Of a stretch of DNA of 64,000 nucleotides, positions 25,949-34,886 are shown in pieces (the first letter of the stretch is position 1; each line of letters starts with the position of its first letter). Source of the stretch: Clostridia bacterium (GTDB lineage Bacteria > Bacillota > Clostridia > Lachnospirales > Lachnospiraceae); assembly GCA_910575625.1 (NCBI GenBank), contig CAJTFD010000017.1:1-64000 (forward strand), read 5' to 3'. A program made the translations under genes and the position numbers. The notes beneath the pieces are model-generated. The model was not told the origin of the DNA. It saw nothing but the letters and a program-made list of their open reading frames with translations, and did not search any database.

Positions 25949-26650
25949 ATGAATGAGAAAGAGATCCGTCTAAATAAATATCTGAGCGACTGCGGCCTCT
26001 GCTCCCGCCGCGCCGCCGACCGACTCATCGCGGACGGTCGGATCACCGTGGACGGCCGCACAGCCCAGACAGGAGAAAAAGTCCATACAGAACAGACCAT
26101 ACGATTTGACGGGAAAGAAGTCGCAAAAAAAGACCGGGATATCCTGCTGGCCTACAATAAACCCCGCGGTATCGTCTGCACCGAAGAAAAGCGTGAGAAG
26201 GACAACATCATCGACCACCTGGACTACCCCTGCCGGATTTTTACGGTGGGACGGCTCGACAAAAACTCCGAAGGTCTGCTGCTGCTGACGAACATGGGCC
26301 AACTGGCCGACCAGATCATGCGCAGCAGGAACGGCCACGAGAAAGAATATCTGGTGCGCGTGGACCGGGACATCAGCAAGAAATTTCTGACAGCGATGGC
26401 TTCCGGCGTCCCCATCCTGAACACCGTGACACGCCCCTGCCAGATAACCCAGACCGGCAGGCAGTCATTTTCCATCGTCCTCACACAGGGACTGAACCGC
26501 CAGATCCGGCGCATGTGTGCATACTTCGGCTACAAAGTGGTATCACTAAAAAGGGTACGTATCATGAACATCCACCTGGGGGATCTAAAACCCGGCGAAT
26601 ATCGGGAAGTCACCCCAGAGGAAAAAAGAGGACTGTATCGATCATTTTGA
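25949..26650 (+). CDS. pseudouridine synthase (RluF/RsuA family)
   Basis: 233 residues. N-terminal S4 RNA-binding domain (IRLNKYLSDCGLCSRRAADRLIADGRITVDG), then the catalytic block GRLDKNSEGLLLLTNMG with the essential Asp, and GLNRQIRRMCAYFGYKVVSLKRVRI. RluF modifies 23S U2604; the RKMC-like motif and spacing fit RluF better than RluB or RsuA. The ATG at 25949 is only 6 bp after the -10, so the transcript is predicted to be leaderless; longer in-frame starts lie upstream of the promoter. Confidence 0.9.
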   Translation: MNEKEIRLNKYLSDCGLCSRRAADRLIADGRITVDGRTAQTGEKVHTEQTIRFDGKEVAKKDRDILLAYNKPRGIVCTEEKREKDNIIDHLDYPCRIFTVGRLDKNSEGLLLLTNMGQLADQIMRSRNGHEKEYLVRVDRDISKKFLTAMASGVPILNTVTRPCQITQTGRQSFSIVLTQGLNRQIRRMCAYFGYKVVSLKRVRIMNIHLGDLKPGEYREVTPEEKRGLYRSF

Positions 26651-26734
26651 AAGGCTATTTACTATGAAAATCCTGGCGAGCGGCAGAGTGGATGGCCAGG
26701 CTTGCATGGACAGACGCTCTGACATTTGACGGGC

Positions 26735-26898
26735 TAGAGTGTGTCTGAAAACCCATTCACGCCACCTGCAAGCCCCACTTTGCGGCAGATCTGGCCCGCT
26801 TTCGGTCAGCGTAGCCCCCTACGCCTTCCTCATTTGGGCCAGATCTTCCACAAATTGTGACTTACAGTTGACATAAAGCAGTTTTCAGACACACTCTA
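26735..26898 (-). repeat. MITE-like element, copy C
   Basis: Ends GAGTGTGTCTGAAAAC and GTTTTCAGACACACTC, TA on both sides (26735-26736 and 26897-26898). It is nearly identical to copy D. It sits in the 380-bp gap between the pseudouridine synthase and ligA. The rest of that gap holds a TGTCTG/CAGACA hairpin (26998-27015) just before ligA and no gene I can support. Confidence 0.9.
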
Positions 26899-27032
26899 AG
26901 GTGTATGAACAAAGTAGGGCGATAGCCCGGATCGTGAATATACCTGGCAGCTGTGGGAGTGCCGGAGGCATGGAACAGCTAACTTTCATGGATGTGATGT
27001 CTGCGCAGGCAGACATGTCAGTTTAGGAGGGT

Positions 27033-29039
27033 ATGATGACAGCAGAGCAGAAAACAGATCTGGATCAGATGAAAATGCTGGTGGAAACGCTGGATGAGGC
27101 CTCCCGGGCCTATTATCAGGAAAACCGGGAGATCATGGACAACCGCCGTTACGACGCACTCTACGCAGAATTAGAGTCCCTGGAAAAAAAGACAGGGATC
27201 ACACTGGCCGGCAGCCCCACTGTCTCCGTCGGCTACGAGGCCCTGGAAGAACTGCCAAAAGAAGCCCATGAACTCCCTATGCTCTCTCTGGATAAGACAA
27301 AAGATGTCGAGTCTCTGCGCAGTTTTATTGGCGATCACCGGACACTCATCTCCTGGAAACTGGACGGTCTGACCATCGTCCTCACCTACGAAAACGGAGA
27401 GCTGGCAAAAGCCGTGACCCGCGGAAACGGTCTGGTCGGGGAAGTGATCACCAACAACGCCCGTGTCTTTGCCAACCTTCCCTTGAAGATTCCCCACACT
27501 GGCAGGCTCATCCTGCGCGGCGAGGCCGTCATCACTTACCAGGATTTTGAGAAGATCAACGAACAGATCGGGGATGCCGATGCCCGTTATAAAAACCCCC
27601 GGAATCTCTGCAGCGGTTCCGTCCGCCAGCTGAACAACGAGATCACCGCCAAACGAAATGTGCGCTTTTACGCTTTCGCCCTAGTCAGCGCAGAGGATGT
27701 GGATATGCAGGATTCCCATGAAAAAGAGATGGAGTTCCTGACAGGACAGGGTTTCCAGGTGGTAGAATACCGGGTGGTGACCGGAGATACTCTAGACACC
27801 GCCATGGACTATTTCGCATCCCAGGTGGAAAAAAACGAAGTCCCCTCCGACGGCCTGGTGGCTATTTACGACAGCATCTCCTATGGGGCATCCCTGGGCA
27901 GCACGTCCAAATTTCCCCGGAATTCTTTCGCCTTCAAATGGGCCGATGAGATCCGTGAGACAACACTGGAGGAGATCGAATGGAGTCCTTCCCGTACCGG
28001 CCTGATCAACCCGGTGGCGATCTTCTCCCCCGTGGAACTGGAGGGGACCACGGTCAGCCGTGCCAGTGTCCACAACATCAGCATCATGGAAGAACTGGAA
28101 CTTGGGATCGGAGATCAGATACAGGTTTACAAAGCCAATATGATCATCCCACAGATCGCAGAAAACCTCACCAGGAGCAAAAACCTTGAGATCCCCCGCA
28201 TATGCCCCGCCTGCAAAGGAGAGACCCTGATCGAGCAGGAAACAGATGTAAAAGTCCTGCGCTGCCCCAACCCCTCCTGCCCTGCTAAGAAGATCAAGGC
28301 ATTTACCCTGTTCGTCAGCCGGGATGCTTTAAATATCGAAGGACTCTCCGAGGCCACACTGGAAAAATTTATCGGCAAAGGATTCCTGCAGGATTTCGCC
28401 GACCTGTTTTCCCTGAGCCAGCATAAGGATGAGATCATAGAGATGGAGGGCTTCGGTGAAAAATCTTACGAAAACCTGATGGAAAATCTGGAAAAAGCCC
28501 GCACCACCACCCTGCCCCGGGTATTATACAGCCTAGGTATTCCAGGCATCGGGTTAGCCAACGCAAAACTGATCTGCCGCCATTTCGACCAGGACATGGA
28601 ACAGATCATGCAGACCGAGGAGGAGGAGATCAGCAGCATCGACGGGATCGGACCCATCCTGGCCAAAAACCTGGTCACATATTTTGCCCAGGAGGAAAAC
28701 CGAAAACTCTGGGAACATCTGAGCCGCCAACTCGATATAGAGATCATTGAAGGATCCGGTGATAACACCCTGGAGGGGAAGACTTTCGTGATCACCGGAA
28801 ATCTGGAACGATTTGCCAACCGGAAGGAATTAAAAGAATTGATCGAATCCAAGGGCGGGAAAGTCACCGGGAGCGTCACCGGCAAGACCGATTACCTGAT
28901 CAACAACAATGCGGCTTCCAATTCTTCCAAAAATAAAAAAGCCAGGGAACTGGGCGTCCCTGTGATATCGGAGGAAGATTTTATCGTTTGCATTGTCCCG
29001 GATATGATAAAAAAGAGCAGTGCCCCCTGCCACGTTTGA
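27033..29039 (+). CDS. ligA: NAD+-dependent DNA ligase
   Basis: 668 residues, standard length. Order: Ia domain (YYQENREIMDNRRYDALYAEL), adenylation domain with WKLDGLTIVL (AMP-accepting Lys) and GEAVIT, OB fold, four-Cys zinc finger (CPACKG ... CPNPSCPAKK), helix-hairpin-helix repeats and a C-terminal BRCT domain (LEGKTFVITGNLERFANRKELKELIESKGGKVTGSVTGKTDYLI). TTAGGAGGGT precedes two adjacent ATGs; the second (27036) has the better spacing. It seals nicks in replication and repair. Confidence 0.96.
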   Translation: MMTAEQKTDLDQMKMLVETLDEASRAYYQENREIMDNRRYDALYAELESLEKKTGITLAGSPTVSVGYEALEELPKEAHELPMLSLDKTKDVESLRSFIGDHRTLISWKLDGLTIVLTYENGELAKAVTRGNGLVGEVITNNARVFANLPLKIPHTGRLILRGEAVITYQDFEKINEQIGDADARYKNPRNLCSGSVRQLNNEITAKRNVRFYAFALVSAEDVDMQDSHEKEMEFLTGQGFQVVEYRVVTGDTLDTAMDYFASQVEKNEVPSDGLVAIYDSISYGASLGSTSKFPRNSFAFKWADEIRETTLEEIEWSPSRTGLINPVAIFSPVELEGTTVSRASVHNISIMEELELGIGDQIQVYKANMIIPQIAENLTRSKNLEIPRICPACKGETLIEQETDVKVLRCPNPSCPAKKIKAFTLFVSRDALNIEGLSEATLEKFIGKGFLQDFADLFSLSQHKDEIIEMEGFGEKSYENLMENLEKARTTTLPRVLYSLGIPGIGLANAKLICRHFDQDMEQIMQTEEEEISSIDGIGPILAKNLVTYFAQEENRKLWEHLSRQLDIEIIEGSGDNTLEGKTFVITGNLERFANRKELKELIESKGGKVTGSVTGKTDYLINNNAASNSSKNKKARELGVPVISEEDFIVCIVPDMIKKSSAPCHV

Positions 29040-29060
29040 CAAGGGGACCGCTCTTCTTTA
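29013..29060 (+). terminator. ligA terminator
   Basis: AAGAGCAGTGCCCC (about 29013-29026) pairs with GGGGACCGCTCTT (29043-29055), followed by CTTTAT. The left arm overlaps the last codons of ligA. Confidence 0.75.
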
Positions 29061-29791
29061 TCACGGCTGCACAATCTCTTTTTTCTTTAAGACCGCGCTG
29101 ATCTTCTCTTTATCTTCTTCCTGTATACCTAACGCATCCATGGACTGTTCCTGCGTCCAGCCTGTTTTATCCATCAGATTCTTTACCGCTCCCACAAGAG
29201 CCTCTATCCGGCCCTCTACTCGTCCTTCCACTCGGCCTTCTTCGACCATCTCCTGTATTGCCGTACACACGTCGATCACTCCCTTCCCATTTTCAGCCAA
29301 GGTCAGTTTTGCTCCTGTACATGCATTCAGCACATCGACCTCATCTCTGCCAAGACGGCAGAAACCTTTGTCCTCCGACAGCAATCTTTTCAACTTATCT
29401 TTTTCTTTGGAATATTTGATAAAAGAAAAGACCTCTTTGAGTGTCGTCCTGTATTTTCCCAGCTCCTCATCTGTCATGGATATGGGGGCGAGCAGATTTA
29501 TTTTATAGTCTGGCACCAACGCGAGGACCCTTTTATCCTGTTTTGCAAACATCTCATGGATGGACAACGGCCCATCCCATTCCCCGCAGCCAAAATAAAT
29601 GACCAGAGTCACGACAGGGAGCAGACGGTCACTTTTCATGAAGCCTGACAGATACTCATCGCCGCCGGCTTCTTTGTAGTCGCCGGACAACCGATGACCT
29701 GCTCTCCTCCATAGATATAATAGTTAAACACATCTGCAAATATATCGTTACGCCCCACGTACTTTGCCGTCACGGTATCCTGTAAACCCAA
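29061..29791 (-). pseudogene. Rpn/PD-(D/E)XK nuclease-family transposase, internal deletion
   Basis: The N-terminal piece, from a TTG at 29791 with GGAGG seven bases upstream, reads AKYVGRNDIFADVFNYYIYGG, the usual opening of Rpn-type proteins. It then changes frame near 29690 and resumes at KEAGGDEYLSGFMKSDRLLPVVTLVIYFG, a motif normally about 100 residues further on. The PD-(D/E)XK catalytic centre is therefore missing. The C-terminal part is intact, with a repeated EGRVEGR stretch and a helical tail. I read this as one gene with an internal deletion plus frameshift. It is convergent with ligA. Confidence 0.75.
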
Positions 29792-29900
29792 AGATCGTCC
29801 TCCATGCTTGTAGATATAAGTATCATAACACAGAAGCTGCCGTTTTACAAGCAGTGCGTCCGCTCTCTCTTTACATTTTCTTTTCCCTATTTTCTATTCT

Positions 29901-30011
29901 TCAATGAGACCGATCGTGGCCGCAGCTGTGCGCATGCTCATGTCCGTGCGCATGTTCCTGTTTATGGTCACGATCTTTTTTATGCGCCTGGCCATTTTTG
30001 CATTTCTTCAT
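29901..30011 (-). CDS. His-rich metal-binding peptide
   Basis: 36 residues with nine His and two Cys; the core reads EHAHGHEHAHSCGH. No signal or membrane segment. AGGGAGC lies 8 bp before the ATG. It is the last gene of the riboswitch-controlled importer operon, 34 bp after the binding-protein-like gene. His-rich peptides of this type bind Ni(II), Co(II) or Zn(II). A buffering or chaperone role for the imported metal is inferred from composition and position only. Confidence 0.65.
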   Translation of the reverse strand: MKKCKNGQAHKKDRDHKQEHAHGHEHAHSCGHDRSH

Positions 30012-30044
30012 GATAGTCTGCTCCCTGTCTTATCTCAATGTACA

Positions 30045-31247
30045 TCATTCCTCTCTCCGGCTTTCTGCCTCCTCCCGAGTATAAGCCTCCGTGAGGGTTT
30101 TCAGCTTCTCGAAACTGGCCGACTCATCATACACCTTCATCACCGAACACAGGTCTTCATAATTATAAGCATTCACATAGACGCCTGTTGCCAGCGCATA
30201 CTGATCATTGTATTCCTTCTTATCTTTCGAGATCCAGTATCCCTGCGTCATCTGGAAAGCCCTGCCGTCTTCGCGGAAATCTTCCCCATACCCGGTGACC
30301 GCATTATACATAGCGGCAAAAGACGGCCCGATCGTGGAGCTGAATTTGCCCGCCACATAACACAGCGTCCCGTCGGCAAAGAGCTCTTTGTTGGTCATAC
30401 TGTAACAGTCCACCACGCCCTGTTTTATCCCCAGTCTCTCCAGAACGTCCACCATGCTGTACATGGAGAACATGGAAAGGGCCAGGTCATACCCATGGCC
30501 GTCATCAAACCCGCCGCTCTCCAATTCCTCCATGGCTTTTTCCGCCACCTCTTCCCTGGTGGTATACCCTGGGAACACGGTCAGATCCATGCCCTCTGCC
30601 ACAAGCATGACCGGTTCTTCGGTGACGGCCAGTTCCTCCGCATCACGCCCCAGGTCGCCGAATTCTTTTTCAAAGACTTCCAGCGCGCCCACGGAACGGA
30701 CGCGGTGCATCTCATTGCCCTGGCTGGCGCCGCCGGTGAACAGGATATAGGAATCCCCGTCCATCTCATGGATAAAATAGTCCGCCATATCCGCGCCTGC
30801 CTGCCGCTCGATCTCGCTGCCGGGCCCCACAACGCCGAGAAAATACGGCTCATCCGCCACAGCCTCATAATCTTCCTCTGTCACCGTACCGGAAGCCAAC
30901 ATATAGTAGACTCCCTTCGATGCACAATATCCTACTTCTTTTGAAAGGTCATAGGTGATGAAAGACATGACCCCTTCTACCCCTTCCGCACAGGCATCCT
31001 CCAGGAATTTCATCTCCTCTTTTGCACTGCGTATGGCATAAGAATAATAAAATTCCACTTCCGGAAAGCATTCCTGGATATAGCCTGTCAGATAATCGCG
31101 GAACGCGATCACTTCATCATCTGTCACATCATAGACCGCCACACCGATCTTATGTTTTTCCTCCTCGTCCTTTTGCGCATTCGATGCACAGCTGACGATG
31201 CCAAACACGACCAGTACTGTTAGCAGGACAAAAAACAACCTTTTCAA
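30045..31247 (-). CDS. periplasmic-binding-protein-like lipoprotein
   Basis: 400 residues from a TTG at 31247 (AGGAGGGG upstream); the start overlaps the stop of the preceding ATPase gene (TTGA), indicating coupling. Lipobox VVFGIVSC makes it a lipoprotein. The mature part (KIGVAVYDVTDDEVIAFRDYLTGYIQECFPEVEFYYSYAIRS...; GVEGVMSFITYD; YILFTGGASQGNEMHRVR) is a type-I periplasmic-binding fold like sugar or basic-membrane-protein receptors. That class normally does not partner with DppBC-type permeases, so its place in this operon is unusual. Ligand unknown. Confidence 0.75.
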   Translation of the reverse strand: MKRLFFVLLTVLVVFGIVSCASNAQKDEEEKHKIGVAVYDVTDDEVIAFRDYLTGYIQECFPEVEFYYSYAIRSAKEEMKFLEDACAEGVEGVMSFITYDLSKEVGYCASKGVYYMLASGTVTEEDYEAVADEPYFLGVVGPGSEIERQAGADMADYFIHEMDGDSYILFTGGASQGNEMHRVRSVGALEVFEKEFGDLGRDAEELAVTEEPVMLVAEGMDLTVFPGYTTREEVAEKAMEELESGGFDDGHGYDLALSMFSMYSMVDVLERLGIKQGVVDCYSMTNKELFADGTLCYVAGKFSSTIGPSFAAMYNAVTGYGEDFREDGRAFQMTQGYWISKDKKEYNDQYALATGVYVNAYNYEDLCSVMKVYDESASFEKLKTLTEAYTREEAESRREE

Positions 31248-32239
31248 CTTTGATCCCCTCCTTTCTTTCTGAAAAGATGGCAAGCCACCTCATGTCCCGG
31301 TTCCAGCTTGCTCAATGTGGGACGCTCCTTTTTGCAGATATCCATGCACTGCTCACAGCGGTCCTGGAACGGGCAGCCGGCAGGGACATCTAAAGGACTG
31401 GGCGCTTCGCTCTCGATGCTCTCGATCTTTTTGGAAAAATCCATATTGATATCAAAGATCGCGCCCATCAGAGCTTTCGTATAGGGATGCGCCGCGTCCG
31501 AATTTAATTTTTCCGCCGGGAGCACTTCCACGATATTGCCCAGATACATGACCGCGATCTGATGGGCAAACGACTGGATCAGACCTAAATCGTGGGCGAT
31601 GAAACCGATGGCGATATTTTTCTCTTTTTGCAGCTTGACCACCAGCTCGATGATCGTCTTCTGCACCGATACGTCCAGCGCGCAGGTGGCCTCGTCCATG
31701 ACCACGATCTCCGGTTCCAGCACGATCGCCCGGGCGATCGCGATCCTCTGCCGCTGCCCGCCGCTCATATTATGGGGATAGCGGCCGGCAAATTCCCCGG
31801 GCAGGTCCACCAGCTCCAGGTATTTACGCGCCACCGCGTCCTTTTCACTCTTCTTGATCCTCTTAAAATTGATCAATGGCTCACAGATGATATCCCGGAT
31901 CTTCATCTTGGGATTGAAGGAACCGGACGGATCCTGGAACACCATCTGGATCTTCTGGCGGGTCTGCCGCAGCGTCTCCCCTTTCATCTTCGTAATGTCT
32001 TTTCCGTGAAAGAGGATCTCCCCTTCCGTGGGCGTATCCAGGGAGACTAAAAAACGCATGAACGTACTCTTCCCGCAGCCGGATTCGCCCACAAGGCCCA
32101 GTGTCTTTCCCTTATATAATTTTAGATTGATATCATTGCATGCCACCAAGGTCCGGTTGTTGGAGGCCGGGAACCTGCGTGTCACATGTTTTGCGTCCAA
32201 TATGATATCTTTTTCGTCAAACAGATTTTCATTAGACAT
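31244..32239 (-). CDS. ABC importer ATPase (DppF/NikE class)
   Basis: 331 residues. Walker [15 protein letters not shown], signature MSGGQRQRIAIARA, Walker B EIVVMDEATCALDVS, H-loop FIAHDLG, and the C-terminal oligopeptide/nickel domain with GCPFQDRCEQCMDICKKERP (Cys-rich, as in DppF/OppF). Start 32239 overlaps the upstream ATPase stop by 8 bp. The usual [10 protein letters not shown] reads DEATCALDVS here. It powers the importer with the paired ATPase. Confidence 0.92.
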   Translation of the reverse strand: MSNENLFDEKDIILDAKHVTRRFPASNNRTLVACNDINLKLYKGKTLGLVGESGCGKSTFMRFLVSLDTPTEGEILFHGKDITKMKGETLRQTRQKIQMVFQDPSGSFNPKMKIRDIICEPLINFKRIKKSEKDAVARKYLELVDLPGEFAGRYPHNMSGGQRQRIAIARAIVLEPEIVVMDEATCALDVSVQKTIIELVVKLQKEKNIAIGFIAHDLGLIQSFAHQIAVMYLGNIVEVLPAEKLNSDAAHPYTKALMGAIFDINMDFSKKIESIESEAPSPLDVPAGCPFQDRCEQCMDICKKERPTLSKLEPGHEVACHLFRKKGGDQS

Positions 32240-33014
32240 AACGTACACCTCCCAACGACGGCACTGCCTCCAGCAGGTTTTTCGTATACTCGCTCTGTGA
32301 ATGGCGGAGGATCTGCTCACGGTCGCCCGCATCCACGATCTTTCCATTTTTCATGACGACGATATGATCCGCCATGTAAGCCGCCACACCCAGATTGTGT
32401 GTCACCATGATGATGCTCGTCTTATACGCATCCCGCAGTTCCATCATCTGGCGGACGATCTGGGCCTGGGTGGTCACATCCAGCGCACTGGTGGGCTCAT
32501 CGGCCAGGAGCAGCTTCGGCTGGAACGTCATGGCCATGGCGATGCCCACCCTCTGGCGCATGCCGCCGGATAACTGGAACGGATAGCTTTTCATGATGTT
32601 GTCGCCGCTTGGCAGGCGCATGCGCTCCAGCATCTCGATCCCCCGCTCCCAGGCTTCTTTCTTTGACACCTTCTCATGGGTACATATATATTCCACGAAC
32701 TGTTTGCCGATGACCCGGGTCTGGTTGGTCATCGCGCCGGAATCCTGGAAGATCATGGAGATATCCGTCCCCCGCAGTTTCCGCCACTCCTCTTTCGTAT
32801 TGGATAGGAGGGATCTCCCTTCAAAAAGTATATCGCCGCCTGTCACTTTACCGCCGCCGCCAAGGAGGCCCAAGACTGCTCGGATCACGGTGGTCTTGCC
32901 GCTACCGCTCTCTCCCACGATACTGCAGATCTTCCCCTGTCCAAGGCTGAGATCGAAGTTTTTGACCGTTGGCCGATCTTTATAGGATATAGTCACATTT
33001 TTTAATTCCAGCAT
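32232..33014 (-). CDS. ABC importer ATPase (DppD/NikD class)
   Basis: 260 residues. Walker A GESGSGKTTVIRA, signature LSGGMRQRVGIAMA, Walker [17 protein letters not shown]-loop MVTHNLG. It is shorter than DppD and lacks the C-terminal Cys-rich oligopeptide domain, a feature typical of NikD-type subunits. It follows the second permease by 15 bp and pairs with the downstream ATPase. Confidence 0.92.
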   Translation of the reverse strand: MLELKNVTISYKDRPTVKNFDLSLGQGKICSIVGESGSGKTTVIRAVLGLLGGGGKVTGGDILFEGRSLLSNTKEEWRKLRGTDISMIFQDSGAMTNQTRVIGKQFVEYICTHEKVSKKEAWERGIEMLERMRLPSGDNIMKSYPFQLSGGMRQRVGIAMAMTFQPKLLLADEPTSALDVTTQAQIVRQMMELRDAYKTSIIMVTHNLGVAAYMADHIVVMKNGKIVDAGDREQILRHSQSEYTKNLLEAVPSLGGVRYV

Positions 33015-33029
33015 CGTCCATCGCCTCCT

Positions 33030-33851
33030 TTACTCATCTCTTGGATCCAAGACATCCCGCAGGCTGTCACCGAAAAGGTTGAAGACCACCACCACGATCA
33101 AGATCGCAAGCCCGGGGAAGATCATCAGCCACGGCGCGGCCGCCATGTAAGCCCGGCCTTCATTGAGCATGAGACCCCACTCCGGTGTGGGCGCCTGCGC
33201 GCCAAATCCTAAGAAAGACAGCCCGGCCAGCTCCAGCATCATACTGCCGATGTCCGTCGCCCCCGTGATGATCAGGGTGGGGAGTGCGTTGGGCAGCATA
33301 TATTTCATTAAGATATAAGGGGTCTTCGACCCGGTGACCACAGCCGCCGCCACATAATCCCGATGCCGGATCTTCAGCACCAGGCTGCGCGCCAGACGGG
33401 CGTATTTGGTCCAGCTCACCATGGAGATCGCCAGGACCGCGTTCTGGATGCTGGCCCCTAAGATACCCGCGATCGCGATCGCCAGAACCATACCCGGGAA
33501 AGAGACCATCATATCGGAAAAACGCATGATCACAGCGTCCATGACCCCGCCAAAATACCCGGCCAGGATCCCCAGGACCGTGCCCACTGCAAAAATGATC
33601 ACGACCACGCTGAGCGCCGCCGTCAGGGAGGCCCTTGTGCCGTAGATCACCCGCGCAAAGATATCCCTTCCCAATTTATCTGTCCCGAACCAATGCTCGC
33701 CGCTTGGTTTTTGCAGGGCATTGGCTAAAATGCCTTCTGTCGGATCCTGTCCTCTCACCAGGAACGGAGCAAAGACTGCAACCAGCACGACCAACAGGAC
33801 CAAAAAGCAAAAAAATATAAATGATCTATTCTTCTCGATAAAACTCTTCAT
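33030..33851 (-). CDS. ABC importer permease (DppC/NikC class)
   Basis: 273 residues, six predicted membrane helices. N-terminal HWFGTDKLGRDIFARVIYGTRASL is the DppC signature; the EAA loop is AAAVVTGSKTPYILMKYMLPNALPTLI and LSFLGFGAQAPTPEWGLMLNEGRAYM follows. It forms the membrane channel with the DppB-class subunit, 7 bp upstream. AGGTGATCGGACG precedes the ATG. Confidence 0.93.
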   Translation of the reverse strand: MKSFIEKNRSFIFFCFLVLLVVLVAVFAPFLVRGQDPTEGILANALQKPSGEHWFGTDKLGRDIFARVIYGTRASLTAALSVVVIIFAVGTVLGILAGYFGGVMDAVIMRFSDMMVSFPGMVLAIAIAGILGASIQNAVLAISMVSWTKYARLARSLVLKIRHRDYVAAAVVTGSKTPYILMKYMLPNALPTLIITGATDIGSMMLELAGLSFLGFGAQAPTPEWGLMLNEGRAYMAAAPWLMIFPGLAILIVVVVFNLFGDSLRDVLDPRDE

Positions 33852-33858
33852 CGTCCGA

Positions 33859-34791
33859 TCACCTCTTTTCTCTCATTCTCGGATCCACAAAGTTATAGGA
33901 AATGTCCACCACCAGGCTGATCACCATATAGATCAACGCGATCCACAACACATAACCCTGGATCAGCGGATAGTCGTAGGCTGTGATCGCGGACACCGCC
34001 AGGCTCCCCAGACCCGGATAGGAGAAGATCACTTCCACCACCGCCGTGCCGCCGAGCAGGGAGCCCACAGAGAGGCCCAGCATGGTGATCAGCGGGAGCA
34101 GGGAATTGGGGAATACATTGAGCCATAAGATCTTCCACTCTTTCACGCCCCGGGCCCGTGCGCCGATCACGTAGTCCTGGCTCAGCTCCTCGAGCACGGC
34201 TGTGCGCACCTGTCTAGTGTACTTCGCGGACATGGCAAAGGCCAGCGTCACCGCCGGGAGGATCATGTTTTTAAAGGTGATATCTGTGGAAATGACCTGG
34301 AGCCACTGCAATTTTACGCAGAAAAAAGAGATCAGCAGGAGTCCCACCCAGAAGTTTGGAACGGACACGCCAAGGAACGTGAACCCGCGGATCACATTGT
34401 CGATCCATTTATTTTTATTCACGGCCGCCAGCATCCCGAAGGGGATGGAGAGTGCCAGCATTAAGATCATGGAAAACAGCGCCAGCTTCATCGTGGGCCA
34501 CAACCTGGAACCTAAGAGATCCAGCACTGGTTTTTTCAGAGAATAGGAAGTGCCAAAACCGCCGTGCAGACAACTGGTCAGCCAGTCCCCGTACTGTACC
34601 AAAAATGGACGGTCCAGCCCCATCTCTTCTCTGGTCTGCTGCATCACTTCCTCGCTGGGCACGATACCCGACGACGCATACATGGTGCGCACCGGATCAC
34701 CGGGGGCCAAATAAGTCAAAAGAAAGGTCAAAAAACTGATGCCGATCAATACGATCACGATCTGCCCCAGTCTTTTTCCCAACTGTTTCAT
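33859..34791 (-). CDS. ABC importer permease (DppB/NikB class)
   Basis: 310 residues, six membrane helices. N-terminal LGQIVIVLIGISFLTFLLTYLAPGDPVR and the EAA loop YVIGARARGVKEWKILWLNVFPNSLLPLITMLG are diagnostic. AGGAGG lies 15 bases before the ATG at 34791 but 9 bases before an in-frame TTG at 34797, so translation may start two codons earlier. It lies between the binding protein and the second permease. Confidence 0.93.
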   Translation of the reverse strand: MKQLGKRLGQIVIVLIGISFLTFLLTYLAPGDPVRTMYASSGIVPSEEVMQQTREEMGLDRPFLVQYGDWLTSCLHGGFGTSYSLKKPVLDLLGSRLWPTMKLALFSMILMLALSIPFGMLAAVNKNKWIDNVIRGFTFLGVSVPNFWVGLLLISFFCVKLQWLQVISTDITFKNMILPAVTLAFAMSAKYTRQVRTAVLEELSQDYVIGARARGVKEWKILWLNVFPNSLLPLITMLGLSVGSLLGGTAVVEVIFSYPGLGSLAVSAITAYDYPLIQGYVLWIALIYMVISLVVDISYNFVDPRMREKR

Positions 34792-34886
34792 AGACAAATC
34801 TCTCTTCCTCCTTTCGGATCTTGACATTTATCTGAAGACCGGGAGGGGCCCATCCCCTCCCGGCTGCCGTTGTCCTCGTATCTTTC

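Noticed and set aside
26651-26734. Short frame after the pseudouridine synthase (MKILASGRVDGQ...)
   Set aside because: 21 codons without a ribosome site or conservation evidence.
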